DNA from: Planctomycetota bacterium
Lineage (GTDB): Bacteria; Planctomycetota; Phycisphaerae; FEN-1346
NCBI GenBank assembly: GCA_016872895.1
Contig: VGYT01000003.1
Span: forward strand, 1 to 50,013
Length of the DNA: 50,013 nt
Direction: 5' to 3'
The number at the start of each line of letters is the position of its first letter. Within the stretch, counting starts at the first letter, position 1. The notes beneath the pieces are model-generated. The model was not told the DNA's origin. It did not search any database and saw nothing but the letters and a program-made list of their open reading frames with translations. The position numbers and the translations under genes were made by a program. Positions 42,413 to 50,013 of this stretch are shown in pieces.

Positions 42413-44845
42413 TCAATCATCCGGCGCCGGTGCCGCAGGCGCGGGCGACCCTGGCACAGCCACCACCACCCGAAACCCGTAGATGGCGGTGCGCTTGCTC
42501 GGGGGGTCGAGAACCCGAAGCCCGCAGCGGTCCACACTCGGCGCAGTGAGCACACAACCGCCGCGCAAAACGCGATACGTTCCGGACGCCGGCCCCTGGG
42601 GGTCCGTCGCCGGGCCATCGGGATACGCGCCGTACCAATCCGCGCACCATTCGCACACGTTCCCGTGCATGTCGTAGAGGCCCCAGGCGTTCGGCTCTTT
42701 TCGGCCGACGGGATGCGTCGTGCCGCCGCTGTTGGCCTCGGTCCACGCATAGTCGCCAAGGACCTCATCGGCATCGCCGAAACAGAACCTGGTGCTGCTG
42801 CCCGCGCGGCAGGCGTATTCCCACTCGGCCTCGGTCGGCAGGCGGACGGTCCGGCGGGTTCTCACGGAGAGTTTCTTGCAGAACTCCGTGGCGTCAGTCC
42901 AGGAAACGTGCTCCACCGGATTTAACTCGCCCTGGAAGAAACTCGGATTCGTACCCATGATCGCCTGGTACTGGGCCTGGGTCACTTCCGTCGCGGCCAT
43001 GTAGAACGGTCTTGAGATGGTCACCTCGTGTTGCGGGCCTTCGTGGGGCACACGCCCCTTCTCGGAATCCGGCGACCCCATCATGAACCTGCCGGCCGGG
43101 ATGAGAACCAGTTTCATCGTGACCCCGCCGCCAAGGTCGAGTTGGTTCGGCTGCGACAGGCCCGTATCTATAACCCCCACGATACGGGTGTCCGCCTCCC
43201 CTGATGTCCGCTCCAGGCGGCCGGGTGCCCGGAGGAACAACGCCAGACTGCCGCCAATTATGGAAATTGCCGCCAGGAGCAGGACGCCGCCGACGATGAT
43301 TCCCGCCACAACAATCGCGACAATCCACGCCGTCCTTGTCTGCCGCCCTTTGCCGGCATGCTGCGCTGGGGCCTGCGGCGGCGGGGGCGCTGAAATCCCG
43401 GGCGCCGGCTTCGGCTTCGCCCGCGCGGCCGCGAACGCCCGTTGCACCTCCGGCCGGCGGAGGAGCACGAGCGCCCAGATGCCCATGACCACCCCAACCG
43501 GGAACCCCAGTGTGCACGGCAGCATCGCCAGCATACTGCTCGCCACGGCTAGACCGTACGACTTGAGGCGCAGCATCTTCGCCGCGCCCACGATCACCAG
43601 GATGCCGCTGGCCGCCATGCAGCACAGGATGATCGTTTCCGCAGGCGCCAGGAACAGATGCCCCCCACGAGCCCCTCTGCGTAACATTCCCTCTGCCGCC
43701 AATTGGAGGATGGCCCCCCCAAGGAACACCGGAAGACCCAGACACGCCAGCGCGCCCGCCACCATGAGGCCGATGGCCGGTATGCGCAGACGCTGCCGGA
43801 CGGCTTCCGCCTCGCCTAGGGCGACCGCGGCCGGCGCACCCGCGGCGGGCGCGGCGGCGGGCGCCAGCGCGGGCGGCGCCTGCGGCGCGCGGCTGATTTG
43901 CTCCACGTCGGTCTTGACCTGGCTGGCCTGCTGATAGCGGCGGGCCGGCTCCTTCTCCAGCGTCTTCAGGACCACCTCGTCCAGCCGCACGTCCACCTGG
44001 ACCTTCTGCGACGGCGCGGCAAAGCGGCCCAGCGGCAACTCGCCCGTCAGCATCTCGTAGAACACCACGCCCAGCGAGTAGATGTCGGCCCGCTGGTCCA
44101 CCTCGGCCGGATGCTCCACCTGCTCCGGGGCCATGTAGGCGGGCGTGCCCATGACCTGCTGCGGCTGAGTCAGGGCGAAGTCGGCCGGGGCCTTGGCGAG
44201 CAACTTGGCCAGGCCGAAGTCGGCGATCTTCACGCGGCCCTTCTTATCGAGCAGGATGTTCTCGGGCTTTATGTCGCGGTGGACGATCCCCTCGTCGTGG
44301 GCGTACTGGAGGGCCTCGCACACCTGGACCACGATGCCGAGGGCCTCGCGGGGCGCCAGGCGCTCCGTGCGTTCCATCTGCCGCAGGTTCACCCCGTCGA
44401 CGTATTCCATGACGAAGTAGAACAGGCCGGCGGCCTCGCCGAAATCGTACACGGCGACGATGTTCGGATGGTTCAGGCGCGCCAGCGACCGTGCCTCGCG
44501 CTTAAATCGCTCGGCGAACGCCGCATCGTAGCCGATGCCGGGCGGCAGGACCTTCAGGGCCACCAGCCGGTCCAGCCCCGGCTGTCGGGCCTTGTACACC
44601 GCCCCCATGCCGCCCTGGCCCAGGAGTTCCAGGATTTCGAGGTTCGGAAAGTGCGGTGCGAGGTCCGCGGGCGCGGGCGGCGTAAACGCAGGCGCGGAGG
44701 CGGCCTCTTGCGGCCCCGAGGCTGAATCCGCCGTCGGACGCTGGCTTTCCAGGCCGCGCTCCAGCAGGCACGCCGGGCACAGGCCTTCGGGCGTGTTGGC
44801 GGGCAGTTCGCCCCCACATTGCGGACATCGCTTCTCCTGGCTCAT
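42413..44845 (-). CDS. Membrane Ser/Thr protein kinase fused to a SUMF1/FGE-like domain
   Basis: An 810-residue protein. A zinc ribbon (CPQCGG...CPACL) is at residues 8-26. The Hanks-type kinase spans about 70-330: [28 protein letters not shown] near 188, DFGLA near 210, APE. A membrane section of several hydrophobic segments follows (about 350-550), then a SUMF1-type domain (about 570-800): [41 protein letters not shown] and RVLRGG. The copper-binding Cys pair of true formylglycine-generating enzyme (in GGSxMCHxxYC) is replaced by [14 protein letters not shown], so maturation of the sulfatases by it is doubtful; a ligand-binding role is likelier. RBS AAAGGAG. Lies 78 bp after the sigma factor gene. 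Confidence 0.92.
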   Translation of the reverse strand: MSQEKRCPQCGGELPANTPEGLCPACLLERGLESQRPTADSASGPQEAASAPAFTPPAPADLAPHFPNLEILELLGQGGMGAVYKARQPGLDRLVALKVLPPGIGYDAAFAERFKREARSLARLNHPNIVAVYDFGEAAGLFYFVMEYVDGVNLRQMERTERLAPREALGIVVQVCEALQYAHDEGIVHRDIKPENILLDKKGRVKIADFGLAKLLAKAPADFALTQPQQVMGTPAYMAPEQVEHPAEVDQRADIYSLGVVFYEMLTGELPLGRFAAPSQKVQVDVRLDEVVLKTLEKEPARRYQQASQVKTDVEQISRAPQAPPALAPAAAPAAGAPAAVALGEAEAVRQRLRIPAIGLMVAGALACLGLPVFLGGAILQLAAEGMLRRGARGGHLFLAPAETIILCCMAASGILVIVGAAKMLRLKSYGLAVASSMLAMLPCTLGFPVGVVMGIWALVLLRRPEVQRAFAAARAKPKPAPGISAPPPPQAPAQHAGKGRQTRTAWIVAIVVAGIIVGGVLLLAAISIIGGSLALFLRAPGRLERTSGEADTRIVGVIDTGLSQPNQLDLGGGVTMKLVLIPAGRFMMGSPDSEKGRVPHEGPQHEVTISRPFYMAATEVTQAQYQAIMGTNPSFFQGELNPVEHVSWTDATEFCKKLSVRTRRTVRLPTEAEWEYACRAGSSTRFCFGDADEVLGDYAWTEANSGGTTHPVGRKEPNAWGLYDMHGNVCEWCADWYGAYPDGPATDPQGPASGTYRVLRGGCVLTAPSVDRCGLRVLDPPSKRTAIYGFRVVVAVPGSPAPAAPAPDD

Positions 44846-44923
44846 GGCCGTCTCCTTTCACCCATGCGGCTTCCACCCTTTACAGAAGGAAACCGGCCGG
44901 TGGGTTACAGGAAAACCGATCGT

Positions 44924-45676
44924 TCAGGACCGGAAGGCCCCAAAGAGATGGCGGATCTCTTCATCCACCTCCCTGGGCCCGGCCACGGTCTGAGCGATCT
45001 GGTCCCGTAAGAGCCGGCGGTATCGCCGGCGCAGGCGATGCACGGCGACCTTCGCGGCCCCCTGCGTCATCCCCAGGCGGCACGCCGCCTCGGCGTAGCG
45101 ACACGCGCCTTCGGCCTGCGTCAGGAATCCCTTGAGTTCCTCGAAGAGTCTTTGCGTTCCGGAGGCGACGTGTTCCGCCTCCAGCCCACGGAGGACTTGC
45201 CCGAGCAGCGTGAGGGCCCACTGCCGGTCGAAGTCTTTCTCCGGGGTCACCTCGTGCGAGGGTTCCAGGCGGTAGCGGGTCTCGGCCTCGCCCCGGTCGA
45301 AGGAGAGCATGGTTTGACCACCGCCGCGTTTCCTGGCCCTGGCCCGATCCCGCTCGTTGGCCAGAAAATGCCTGAGCGATGCCAGCAGGAAGGAGCGGAA
45401 CTTGCCCTTGCTGCGATCCACGGAAGCCAGGTAGTCCTTGTCCAGCAAGCGGGCGAAGAACTCCTGGGTCAGGTCCTCAGCGTCGTGGCTTTCATAACCG
45501 CAGCGCCGCACGTAGGCATAGAGGGGATACCAGTAGGTTTCGCACAGCGTCGCCAGGGCGGCCTGGGCGTCGGGCCGGCTGCCGTGGGCTGCGGCCACCA
45601 CGATGCTCCAGTGCGTCGTGGCGAACGACCGCCGGCCGTGTTGGCCGGACCCGGAGGATTGGCCGGGACATGACAT
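44924..45676 (-). CDS. ECF-type RNA polymerase sigma factor
   Basis: A 250-residue sigma-70 family protein of the planctomycete type: region 2 with DAEDLTQEFFARLLDKDYL and FRSFLLASLRHFLANE, region 4 with RLGMTQGAAKVAVHRLRRRY. It directly precedes the kinase gene on the same strand, a common pairing in which kinase signalling may control the sigma factor. ATG 45676 has no ribosome site, but TACAAT lies a few bases upstream, so a leaderless transcript is possible. A small hairpin GCGTACA/TGTACGC is at 45730-45750. Confidence 0.9.
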   Translation of the reverse strand: MSCPGQSSGSGQHGRRSFATTHWSIVVAAAHGSRPDAQAALATLCETYWYPLYAYVRRCGYESHDAEDLTQEFFARLLDKDYLASVDRSKGKFRSFLLASLRHFLANERDRARARKRGGGQTMLSFDRGEAETRYRLEPSHEVTPEKDFDRQWALTLLGQVLRGLEAEHVASGTQRLFEELKGFLTQAEGACRYAEAACRLGMTQGAAKVAVHRLRRRYRRLLRDQIAQTVAGPREVDEEIRHLFGAFRS

Positions 45677-45928
45677 GCGGGTATTGTATCAGAGGCAAAC
45701 TTAATCGGCATGGTGCTTTCGCTTCAGGCGCGTACAATGCCAGTGTACGCTACGGCAGGGGCGCGGCAGTTTGTCGGGGAGATGCCGGGCCCCTCGGATA
45801 GCCGATAACAGGAGTACCAGGAAGCGGCACGCAACCGCGCGGTGGGTCTCCGCACACACCGCGCTACGCGCGGCAAGGCGCCCTTGCGCGTACGGCCGGT
45901 CTGCCGCCCACAACCGCGCGGCGAGTAC
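45677..45928. other. Divergent intergenic region
   Basis: No gene recognised between the sigma factor and repeat copy C. It contains the sigma factor's upstream region, including the 7-bp inverted repeat GCGTACA/TGTACGC at 45730-45750. Confidence 0.4.
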
Positions 45929-46002
45929 GGTTCAAACAAGCCCCACGCACCGCGTGGGGATGGATGGTGCGGGCCGATCATCCCCCGGCGGTGCCGGGGG
46001 CT
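45929..46002 (+). repeat. Dispersed repeat family 1, copy C (right end degenerate)
   Basis: Contains GGTTCAAACAAG, hairpin 1 (45941-45959), the linker, and hairpin 2 (CCCCCGGC-GGT-GCCGGGGG, 45982-46000). The right terminal repeat is degraded (ctcaaggc in place of ctttgaaccatgcc). It lies 15 bp before the TMTC-like gene. Confidence 0.85.
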
Positions 46003-46016
46003 CAAGGCAACGCGAA

Positions 46017-48185
46017 ATGGGCAAGTCGGCCGTTCAATCCGCACTCCGCAATCCGCACTCCGCAATCCATGGATGGGCAGTGGCCGCGGCCGCGATCGTC
46101 CTGGCGGCCGCCACGGTCCTGGTGTTCCTGCCCGCGCGGAACTTCGACTTCGTCGGCTACGACGACAACGAGCATGTGCTGGAGAACCCGCATATCCGGG
46201 ACCTCGGCCCGGAGAACCTGGCGTGGATGTTCACGCACTTCTGGGTGACGAGTTACTACCCCGTCCGGCTGCTCTCGTTCGCCATCGACTACCGCTTCTG
46301 GGGCGCCAGCCCCGAGGGCTATCACCTGACGAACATCTTGCTGCACGTCGCCAACGTGACGCTGCTGTTCTGGCTTCTGCTGCGGCTGGCGGCGGGTGGC
46401 ATGCGACCCCACTTGGCGCCCGCCGAAGGGCTGCGGCCCGCAGACGGGGCCTGGCAGGTCGGGGCTGCGGCCGCAGCGGCGGGGCTCCTGGCGCTGCATC
46501 CGCTGGTCGTGGAGCCTGTGGTATGGATCTCGGGGCGCGAGGAACTGCTGATGCTGCTGTTCGCCCTCGGGACGGTGCATCTGCATGTTTCTGCGCGGCG
46601 TGCGGCGGAGGGGTCGGCCCCCCGGCGGCGCGTGGCCATGCTGCACGGCCTGGCCGGGGCGTCGGCCGCGATGGCGTCCATGGCCAACGTGGGGGCGGCG
46701 GCCATCCCGCTTATCGTCACGGCGTACGACCTGGCGGTGGCGCGGATGCGAAGCGTGCGGCGGATCGTGGCGGGCACGTGGTTCCTCTGGGCGCTGGCCG
46801 GCGGCGCCGTCGCGCTCAAGTTCATCTGCGCCAGCCTGGCTGCGCCCGGCCTTGTGCATACGAGCGGAGTCAGCCCGTCTGCGTGGCAGAGGGCGGCGCT
46901 GGCGCTGGAATGGTTCCCGCTGAACCTTCGGACGGTGGTGTGGCCGGCGGACCTGACGCTGCTGTACCCCTGCCTGCTGCCGGAGACGTTCTTTTCGGCG
47001 GAGTCGGCGGCAGGAATCGCGGCGCTGGCGGCAACGGGCGCCGTGCTGTGGCTTCTGCGGCGCACGCGCGCCCTGCTGTTCGGCCTGCTGTGGTTTGTGC
47101 TGGCGCTGGGCCAGACGTCGCCGCTCGTCCCGCACCCGATATACCGTGCGGACCGGTACCTGTACCTGCCGCTGGCAGGGCTGGCGGTGGCCGCAGGGGC
47201 GGCCTTGAGCACCCTGGTCCGCCGCGGCCTTGCGGGGCGCGCCGCGCTGGCGCTGGCGGCGGCCGTGGTGGCGGCCCTGGGTTTCCTCAGCACCAGGCAG
47301 GTGCCGTTCTGGCGAGACGGGATGACCCTGTTTACGCACTGCGTCAGACTCACGCCGGACAACAGCGAGGCCCGCGCGAACCTGGGCATCGCACTGATCG
47401 GGCAGGAGAACTACCCGGCGGCGGCGGCCGAATTGCGGGAGGCCCTGCGGCTGATGCCGCTGGACCCCGTCATCCATTACCACCTCGGCGTGGCGGCGTA
47501 CCAGCAGGAACAGGTGCAGGAGGCGGCCGGACACTTCGCCGAGACGGTGCGCCTGAATCCCCGGTTTGCCGAGGCCCACCACAACCTGGGCATCGCCCTT
47601 GCGCGGCTGAGAGATACCGAGGGGGCCGCACGCGAGTTCCGGGAGGCCATCCGCCTCAAACCGGAGTTGGCGGAGGCGCACGGCAACCTCGGCTGGGCAC
47701 TGCTGCGGCAGGAACGCTATGGCCCGGCCGTGGAGGAACTGCGGGAGGCCATACGGCTTAAGCCGGACTACGCCGAGGCCCGGCGGATGCTCGCCACGGC
47801 CTACGCTCTGGACGGGCGCATCGACGAATCGCTGCGAGAGTTTGCCGAAGCGGCCCGGCTGGACCCCGCTGCCGCCGCCCAGCAGGTGAACCGGGTCGCG
47901 CGGCTGCTGGCGGCGAGCGCGCTTGAACGGTTCAGGAACGGCCCGGCGGCGGTGCGCCTGGCGGCCGCGGCCTGCCGCATGGCAGGGGCGGCGCCCCCTG
48001 AGTTCCTCGACACGCTGGCGGCGGCGTACGCGGAGGCCGGGCAGTTCGAGCGTGCCGCAGAGGTCGCCCGCCAGGCGCTCGATGCCGCCGCAGCCGCCGG
48101 CCGGACCGGCCTAGCCGAGGCGATCCGCTCGCACCTGGAGGCGTTCCTGGCCGGGCGCCCCTGGCGGGAGCCGATGTCGCTCTGA
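46017..48185 (+). CDS. TMTC-like membrane protein with C-terminal TPRs
   Basis: A 722-residue membrane protein. The N-terminal part has about ten hydrophobic segments; its first loop carries the acidic motif FVGYDDNEHVLENPHI, typical of GT39/TMTC-type O-mannosyltransferase-like proteins, and YRADRYLYLPLAGLAV follows later. From about residue 440 come at least six TPR units (ANLGIALIGQENYPAAAAEL, HHNLGIALARLRDTEGAARE and similar). It could transfer sugars to proteins across the membrane, by analogy. ATG 46017 is only 15 bp beyond repeat copy C. The first 17 codons include a 14-bp tandem unit, atccgcactccgca, twice (46037-46064), so the true start may be further in. Confidence 0.78.
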   Translation: MGKSAVQSALRNPHSAIHGWAVAAAAIVLAAATVLVFLPARNFDFVGYDDNEHVLENPHIRDLGPENLAWMFTHFWVTSYYPVRLLSFAIDYRFWGASPEGYHLTNILLHVANVTLLFWLLLRLAAGGMRPHLAPAEGLRPADGAWQVGAAAAAAGLLALHPLVVEPVVWISGREELLMLLFALGTVHLHVSARRAAEGSAPRRRVAMLHGLAGASAAMASMANVGAAAIPLIVTAYDLAVARMRSVRRIVAGTWFLWALAGGAVALKFICASLAAPGLVHTSGVSPSAWQRAALALEWFPLNLRTVVWPADLTLLYPCLLPETFFSAESAAGIAALAATGAVLWLLRRTRALLFGLLWFVLALGQTSPLVPHPIYRADRYLYLPLAGLAVAAGAALSTLVRRGLAGRAALALAAAVVAALGFLSTRQVPFWRDGMTLFTHCVRLTPDNSEARANLGIALIGQENYPAAAAELREALRLMPLDPVIHYHLGVAAYQQEQVQEAAGHFAETVRLNPRFAEAHHNLGIALARLRDTEGAAREFREAIRLKPELAEAHGNLGWALLRQERYGPAVEELREAIRLKPDYAEARRMLATAYALDGRIDESLREFAEAARLDPAAAAQQVNRVARLLAASALERFRNGPAAVRLAAAACRMAGAAPPEFLDTLAAAYAEAGQFERAAEVARQALDAAAAAGRTGLAEAIRSHLEAFLAGRPWREPMSL

Positions 48186-48200
48186 CAACTGACAAAAACG

Positions 48201-48291
48201 GGCATGGTTCAAACAAGCCCCACGCACCGCGTGGGGATGGATGGTGCGGGCCGATCATCCCCCGGCGGTGCCGGGGGCTTTGAACCATGCC
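48201..48291 (+). repeat. Dispersed repeat family 1, copy D (full length, with apparent target duplication)
   Basis: Perfect 13-bp terminal inverted repeats GGCATGGTTCAAA / TTTGAACCATGCC enclose hairpin 1 (CCCCACGC-ACC-GCGTGGGG), a linker, and hairpin 2 (CCCCCGGC-GGT-GCCGGGGG). The 91-bp element is flanked by CAAAAACG on both sides (48193-48200 and 48292-48299). Confidence 0.92.
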
Positions 48292-48303
48292 CAAAAACGA
48301 ATG

Positions 48304-48415
48304 TCACTTGCCACTTGCCACTTGCCACTTGCCACTTGTAAACTGGCCACTTGCTACTCGCCACTTGCAGTTTCTGTTGCCTTTACCAGTGGCCAGTGAC
48401 AAGTGGCCAGTGACA
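48304..48415. repeat. Short tandem repeats (7-bp and 14-bp)
   Basis: Five adjoining copies of (t/c)cacttg at 48304-48338, a few scattered copies after, then agtggccagtgaca twice (48388-48415). The two motifs are partly complementary (CACTTG/CAAGTG), so the stretch can fold. It lies in the 5' region of the radical SAM gene. Confidence 0.85.
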
Positions 48416-48435
48416 AGTTGAAGGGTCGGATACCC

Positions 48436-49935
48436 ATGAGAGTAGCGCTGGTGTTCAATCCGTTTGCCTACAAACTGCACGAGGAGAATCTGAGGATCGT
48501 GCAGCGGTATTTCGGCCTGTTCCCGCCGCTGTCGCTGGCCTGGGTGGCGGCCATCGCCGAAAAGGCCGGCCACGACGTCACAATCATCGACGCAAGGACG
48601 CTGCGGCTGACGCCGGACCAGGTGCTGGCGCACCTGAGGCGGTGGAAACCCGACATCCTCGGATTCATGATGACGACGTACATGTTCCGCGAGACGCTCG
48701 ACTGGATCCGGTATCTTCGCGGCGGGCTGAAGAACACGCCCGTGATGGTCGGCGGCTATAACCTGCGGGTGTACCCGAAAGAGTCGGTCACGCCGCCGGA
48801 GATCGACTTCGGCTGCTTCAACTCCGCCTACCGCACCGTGCCGCGCCTGCTGGAGGAACTGGAAGGCGGGCGGCACTTCGACGCCGTCCCGGGCCTCATC
48901 TACAAACGCAACGGCCAGATCATCCAGACCGACTACGGCGAGGACCCGGACTTCAACCTGTATCCGAACCCCGCGCGGCACCTGCTGCCGAACGAACTCT
49001 ACGCCGAGTTCCCCACGGAGCGCAAGAACTTCACCGTGATGGTCACGAGCAAAGGTTGCCCGATGGGGTGCCTGTTCTGCGAGGCCGGACAGACGCGGTA
49101 CAACCCGCGCAGCCCGCAGGTGGTCGTGGACGAGATGCAGGAGTGCTGCGAGAAGTACGGCATCCGCGAGATCGACATCTTCGACTACGAGTTCCTCATC
49201 AACCGCAAGCGGGCCCTGGCGATCTTCCAGGAGATGAGGCGGCGCAGGCTGGACCTCACATGGGCCTGCCGCGCGAGAATCGACTCCGTGGACGACGAAC
49301 TTCTGCGCGAAATGGCCGCCGCAGGCTGCGGCCGCATATACTACGGCATCGAGTTCGGCATCCAGGAGATGCTCAACAAGGTCAACAAGCGCATCACCAT
49401 CGAGCAGGTGCGCGAGTCCATCCGCCTCACGCGCAAGCACGGCATCCGCAGCCTGGGGTTCTTCCTGGTGGGCGGCCCGGGGGAGACCCGCCAGTCCGTC
49501 GCTCAGACGCTGAAGTTCGCCAAGTCCCTCAACCTCGACTACGCGCAGTTCTCGAAGGTAACGGCCAAGCCGCTCACGCAGTTGTGGTGCGACCTGGTGC
49601 GCCAGAGCGGTTACGACTACTGGCGCGAGTATATCCTCGGAAACGCCCAGGAACAGGCCCTCCCCAGGCCCTGGACCCAACTTACCAACGACGAGATCGA
49701 CCAGATCGCCCGCAGCGCCTACATCAAGTATCACAGCCGCCCGTTCTTCCTGCTGCGGCATACGCTGAAGGTCCGCTCCTGGGCCGAGTTCAAGCGCAAG
49801 TTCTTCGCCTACCTCGAAATGGCCTTCAAGCAGGAGAAAGTGTCGAAGCCCGACCACGCCTTCAAGTGCTACGGCGAAGACAAGGGCAAACTGGAGTGGT
49901 ACAAGAAGATCTCCAAGTGGAGCACCCCGTTCTAG
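48436..49935 (+). CDS. B12-binding-type radical SAM protein (BchE/hopanoid-like)
   Basis: A 499-residue protein. An N-terminal Rossmann-like domain (FPPLSLAWVAAIAEKAGHDV, VMVGGYNLRVYPKE) resembles cobalamin-binding domains, but the DxHxxG cobalamin motif is absent. The radical SAM core has CPMGCLFC (Cys about 208, 212, 215), FFLVGGPGET, and WACRARIDSVDDELLREM. The C-terminal helical region contains WKEYILGNAQ-like WREYILGNAQEQALPRPWTQ, typical of BchE-type methyltransferase/cyclase relatives. Substrate cannot be inferred. ATG 48436 is chosen as the first Met of the family start MRVALVFNPF; a longer frame (48403) covers repeats. Confidence 0.85.
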   Translation: MRVALVFNPFAYKLHEENLRIVQRYFGLFPPLSLAWVAAIAEKAGHDVTIIDARTLRLTPDQVLAHLRRWKPDILGFMMTTYMFRETLDWIRYLRGGLKNTPVMVGGYNLRVYPKESVTPPEIDFGCFNSAYRTVPRLLEELEGGRHFDAVPGLIYKRNGQIIQTDYGEDPDFNLYPNPARHLLPNELYAEFPTERKNFTVMVTSKGCPMGCLFCEAGQTRYNPRSPQVVVDEMQECCEKYGIREIDIFDYEFLINRKRALAIFQEMRRRRLDLTWACRARIDSVDDELLREMAAAGCGRIYYGIEFGIQEMLNKVNKRITIEQVRESIRLTRKHGIRSLGFFLVGGPGETRQSVAQTLKFAKSLNLDYAQFSKVTAKPLTQLWCDLVRQSGYDYWREYILGNAQEQALPRPWTQLTNDEIDQIARSAYIKYHSRPFFLLRHTLKVRSWAEFKRKFFAYLEMAFKQEKVSKPDHAFKCYGEDKGKLEWYKKISKWSTPF

Positions 49936-50013
49936 TACCCGTCGTCTTTTGATGTTGTTAGTTTGTGTGAATAGCCGATTCTCACACGGGGGTCAGGATA
50001 CCGGGGAGGATCG
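49936..50013. other. Downstream end of window
   Basis: 78 bp after the radical SAM gene. GTGTGAAT-agccg-ATTcTCACAC is a weak imperfect stem-loop (about 49963-49985). No gene recognised. Confidence 0.35.

Noticed and set aside
42413-44845. Active formylglycine-generating enzyme for the sulfatases
   Set aside because: The C-terminal domain lacks the copper-binding Cys pair in its expected motif and is fused to a kinase; more likely a non-catalytic SUMF1 relative.
48304-48415. Possible CRISPR array
   Set aside because: Units of 7 and 14 bp directly adjoin with no unique spacers and no cas genes nearby.

Overview
The window is a high-GC bacterial segment that most resembles a Planctomycetota (Phycisphaerae-like) genome. 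The evidence is content: an array of secreted type I sulfatases, Tat- or Sec-exported Gfo/Idh/MocA oxidoreductases alternating with secreted parallel beta-helix proteins, a Ser/Thr kinase fused to a formylglycine-generating-enzyme-like (SUMF1) domain beside a sigma factor, and many structured dispersed repeats. No rRNA, tRNA or CRISPR array was seen. Taxonomy is inferred from gene content only.

Layout. 1-404: tail of a REP-associated (Y1-type) transposase whose 3' end is tandemly duplicated with a hairpin. 669-4311: an outer-membrane porin whose start lies inside a repeat, then a metal (zinc/manganese-type) ABC transporter operon (binding protein, ATPase, permease). 4411-5266: three broken genes abutting each other (PAS regulator, IS91 transposase, CBM9-like protein). 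5321-9364: a giant secreted lipoprotein-like enzyme. 9597-11488: a strip of gene fragments (transposase, NifX-like, Mrp, FmdB, NifU, possible Thi4) around one intact NifX-like gene. 11553-13648: a Fur/PerR regulator with a candidate operator, then catalase. 13663-17338: SNF2 helicase and SWIM zinc-finger protein (minus strand). 17598-26989 (minus): three Gfo/Idh genes, two beta-helix genes, and decayed sulfatase, Gfo/Idh and beta-helix remnants. 27017-28200: degenerate DNA with a serine-recombinase remnant. 28222-31798 (plus): SPL-like radical SAM protein, pRiA4b-ORF3-like protein, beta-helix protein. 32008-42152 (minus): six intact sulfatases in one direction, interrupted by repeats. 42413-45676 (minus): kinase-SUMF1 protein preceded by its probable ECF sigma factor. 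46017-49935 (plus): TMTC-like membrane TPR protein and a B12-type radical SAM protein.

How the parts fit. Secreted sulfatases, beta-helix proteins (often polysaccharide lyases or glycan-binding folds) and exported oxidoreductases suggest extracytoplasmic processing of a sulfated polysaccharide. The catalase and Fur protein form a peroxide-response pair.

Most unusual is the repeat content. Three unrelated families share one design, two hairpins that are related to each other, in two families flanked by longer outer inverted repeats and with complementary hairpin loops. One copy has perfect 13-bp ends and an apparent 8-bp target duplication. Another copy is read through, in frame, inside a sulfatase signal region. 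Two further copies sit exactly at the truncated 5' ends of genes. The many abrupt gene-to-gene fusions point to recurrent deletion or insertion, or possibly to assembly error, which read mapping would settle.
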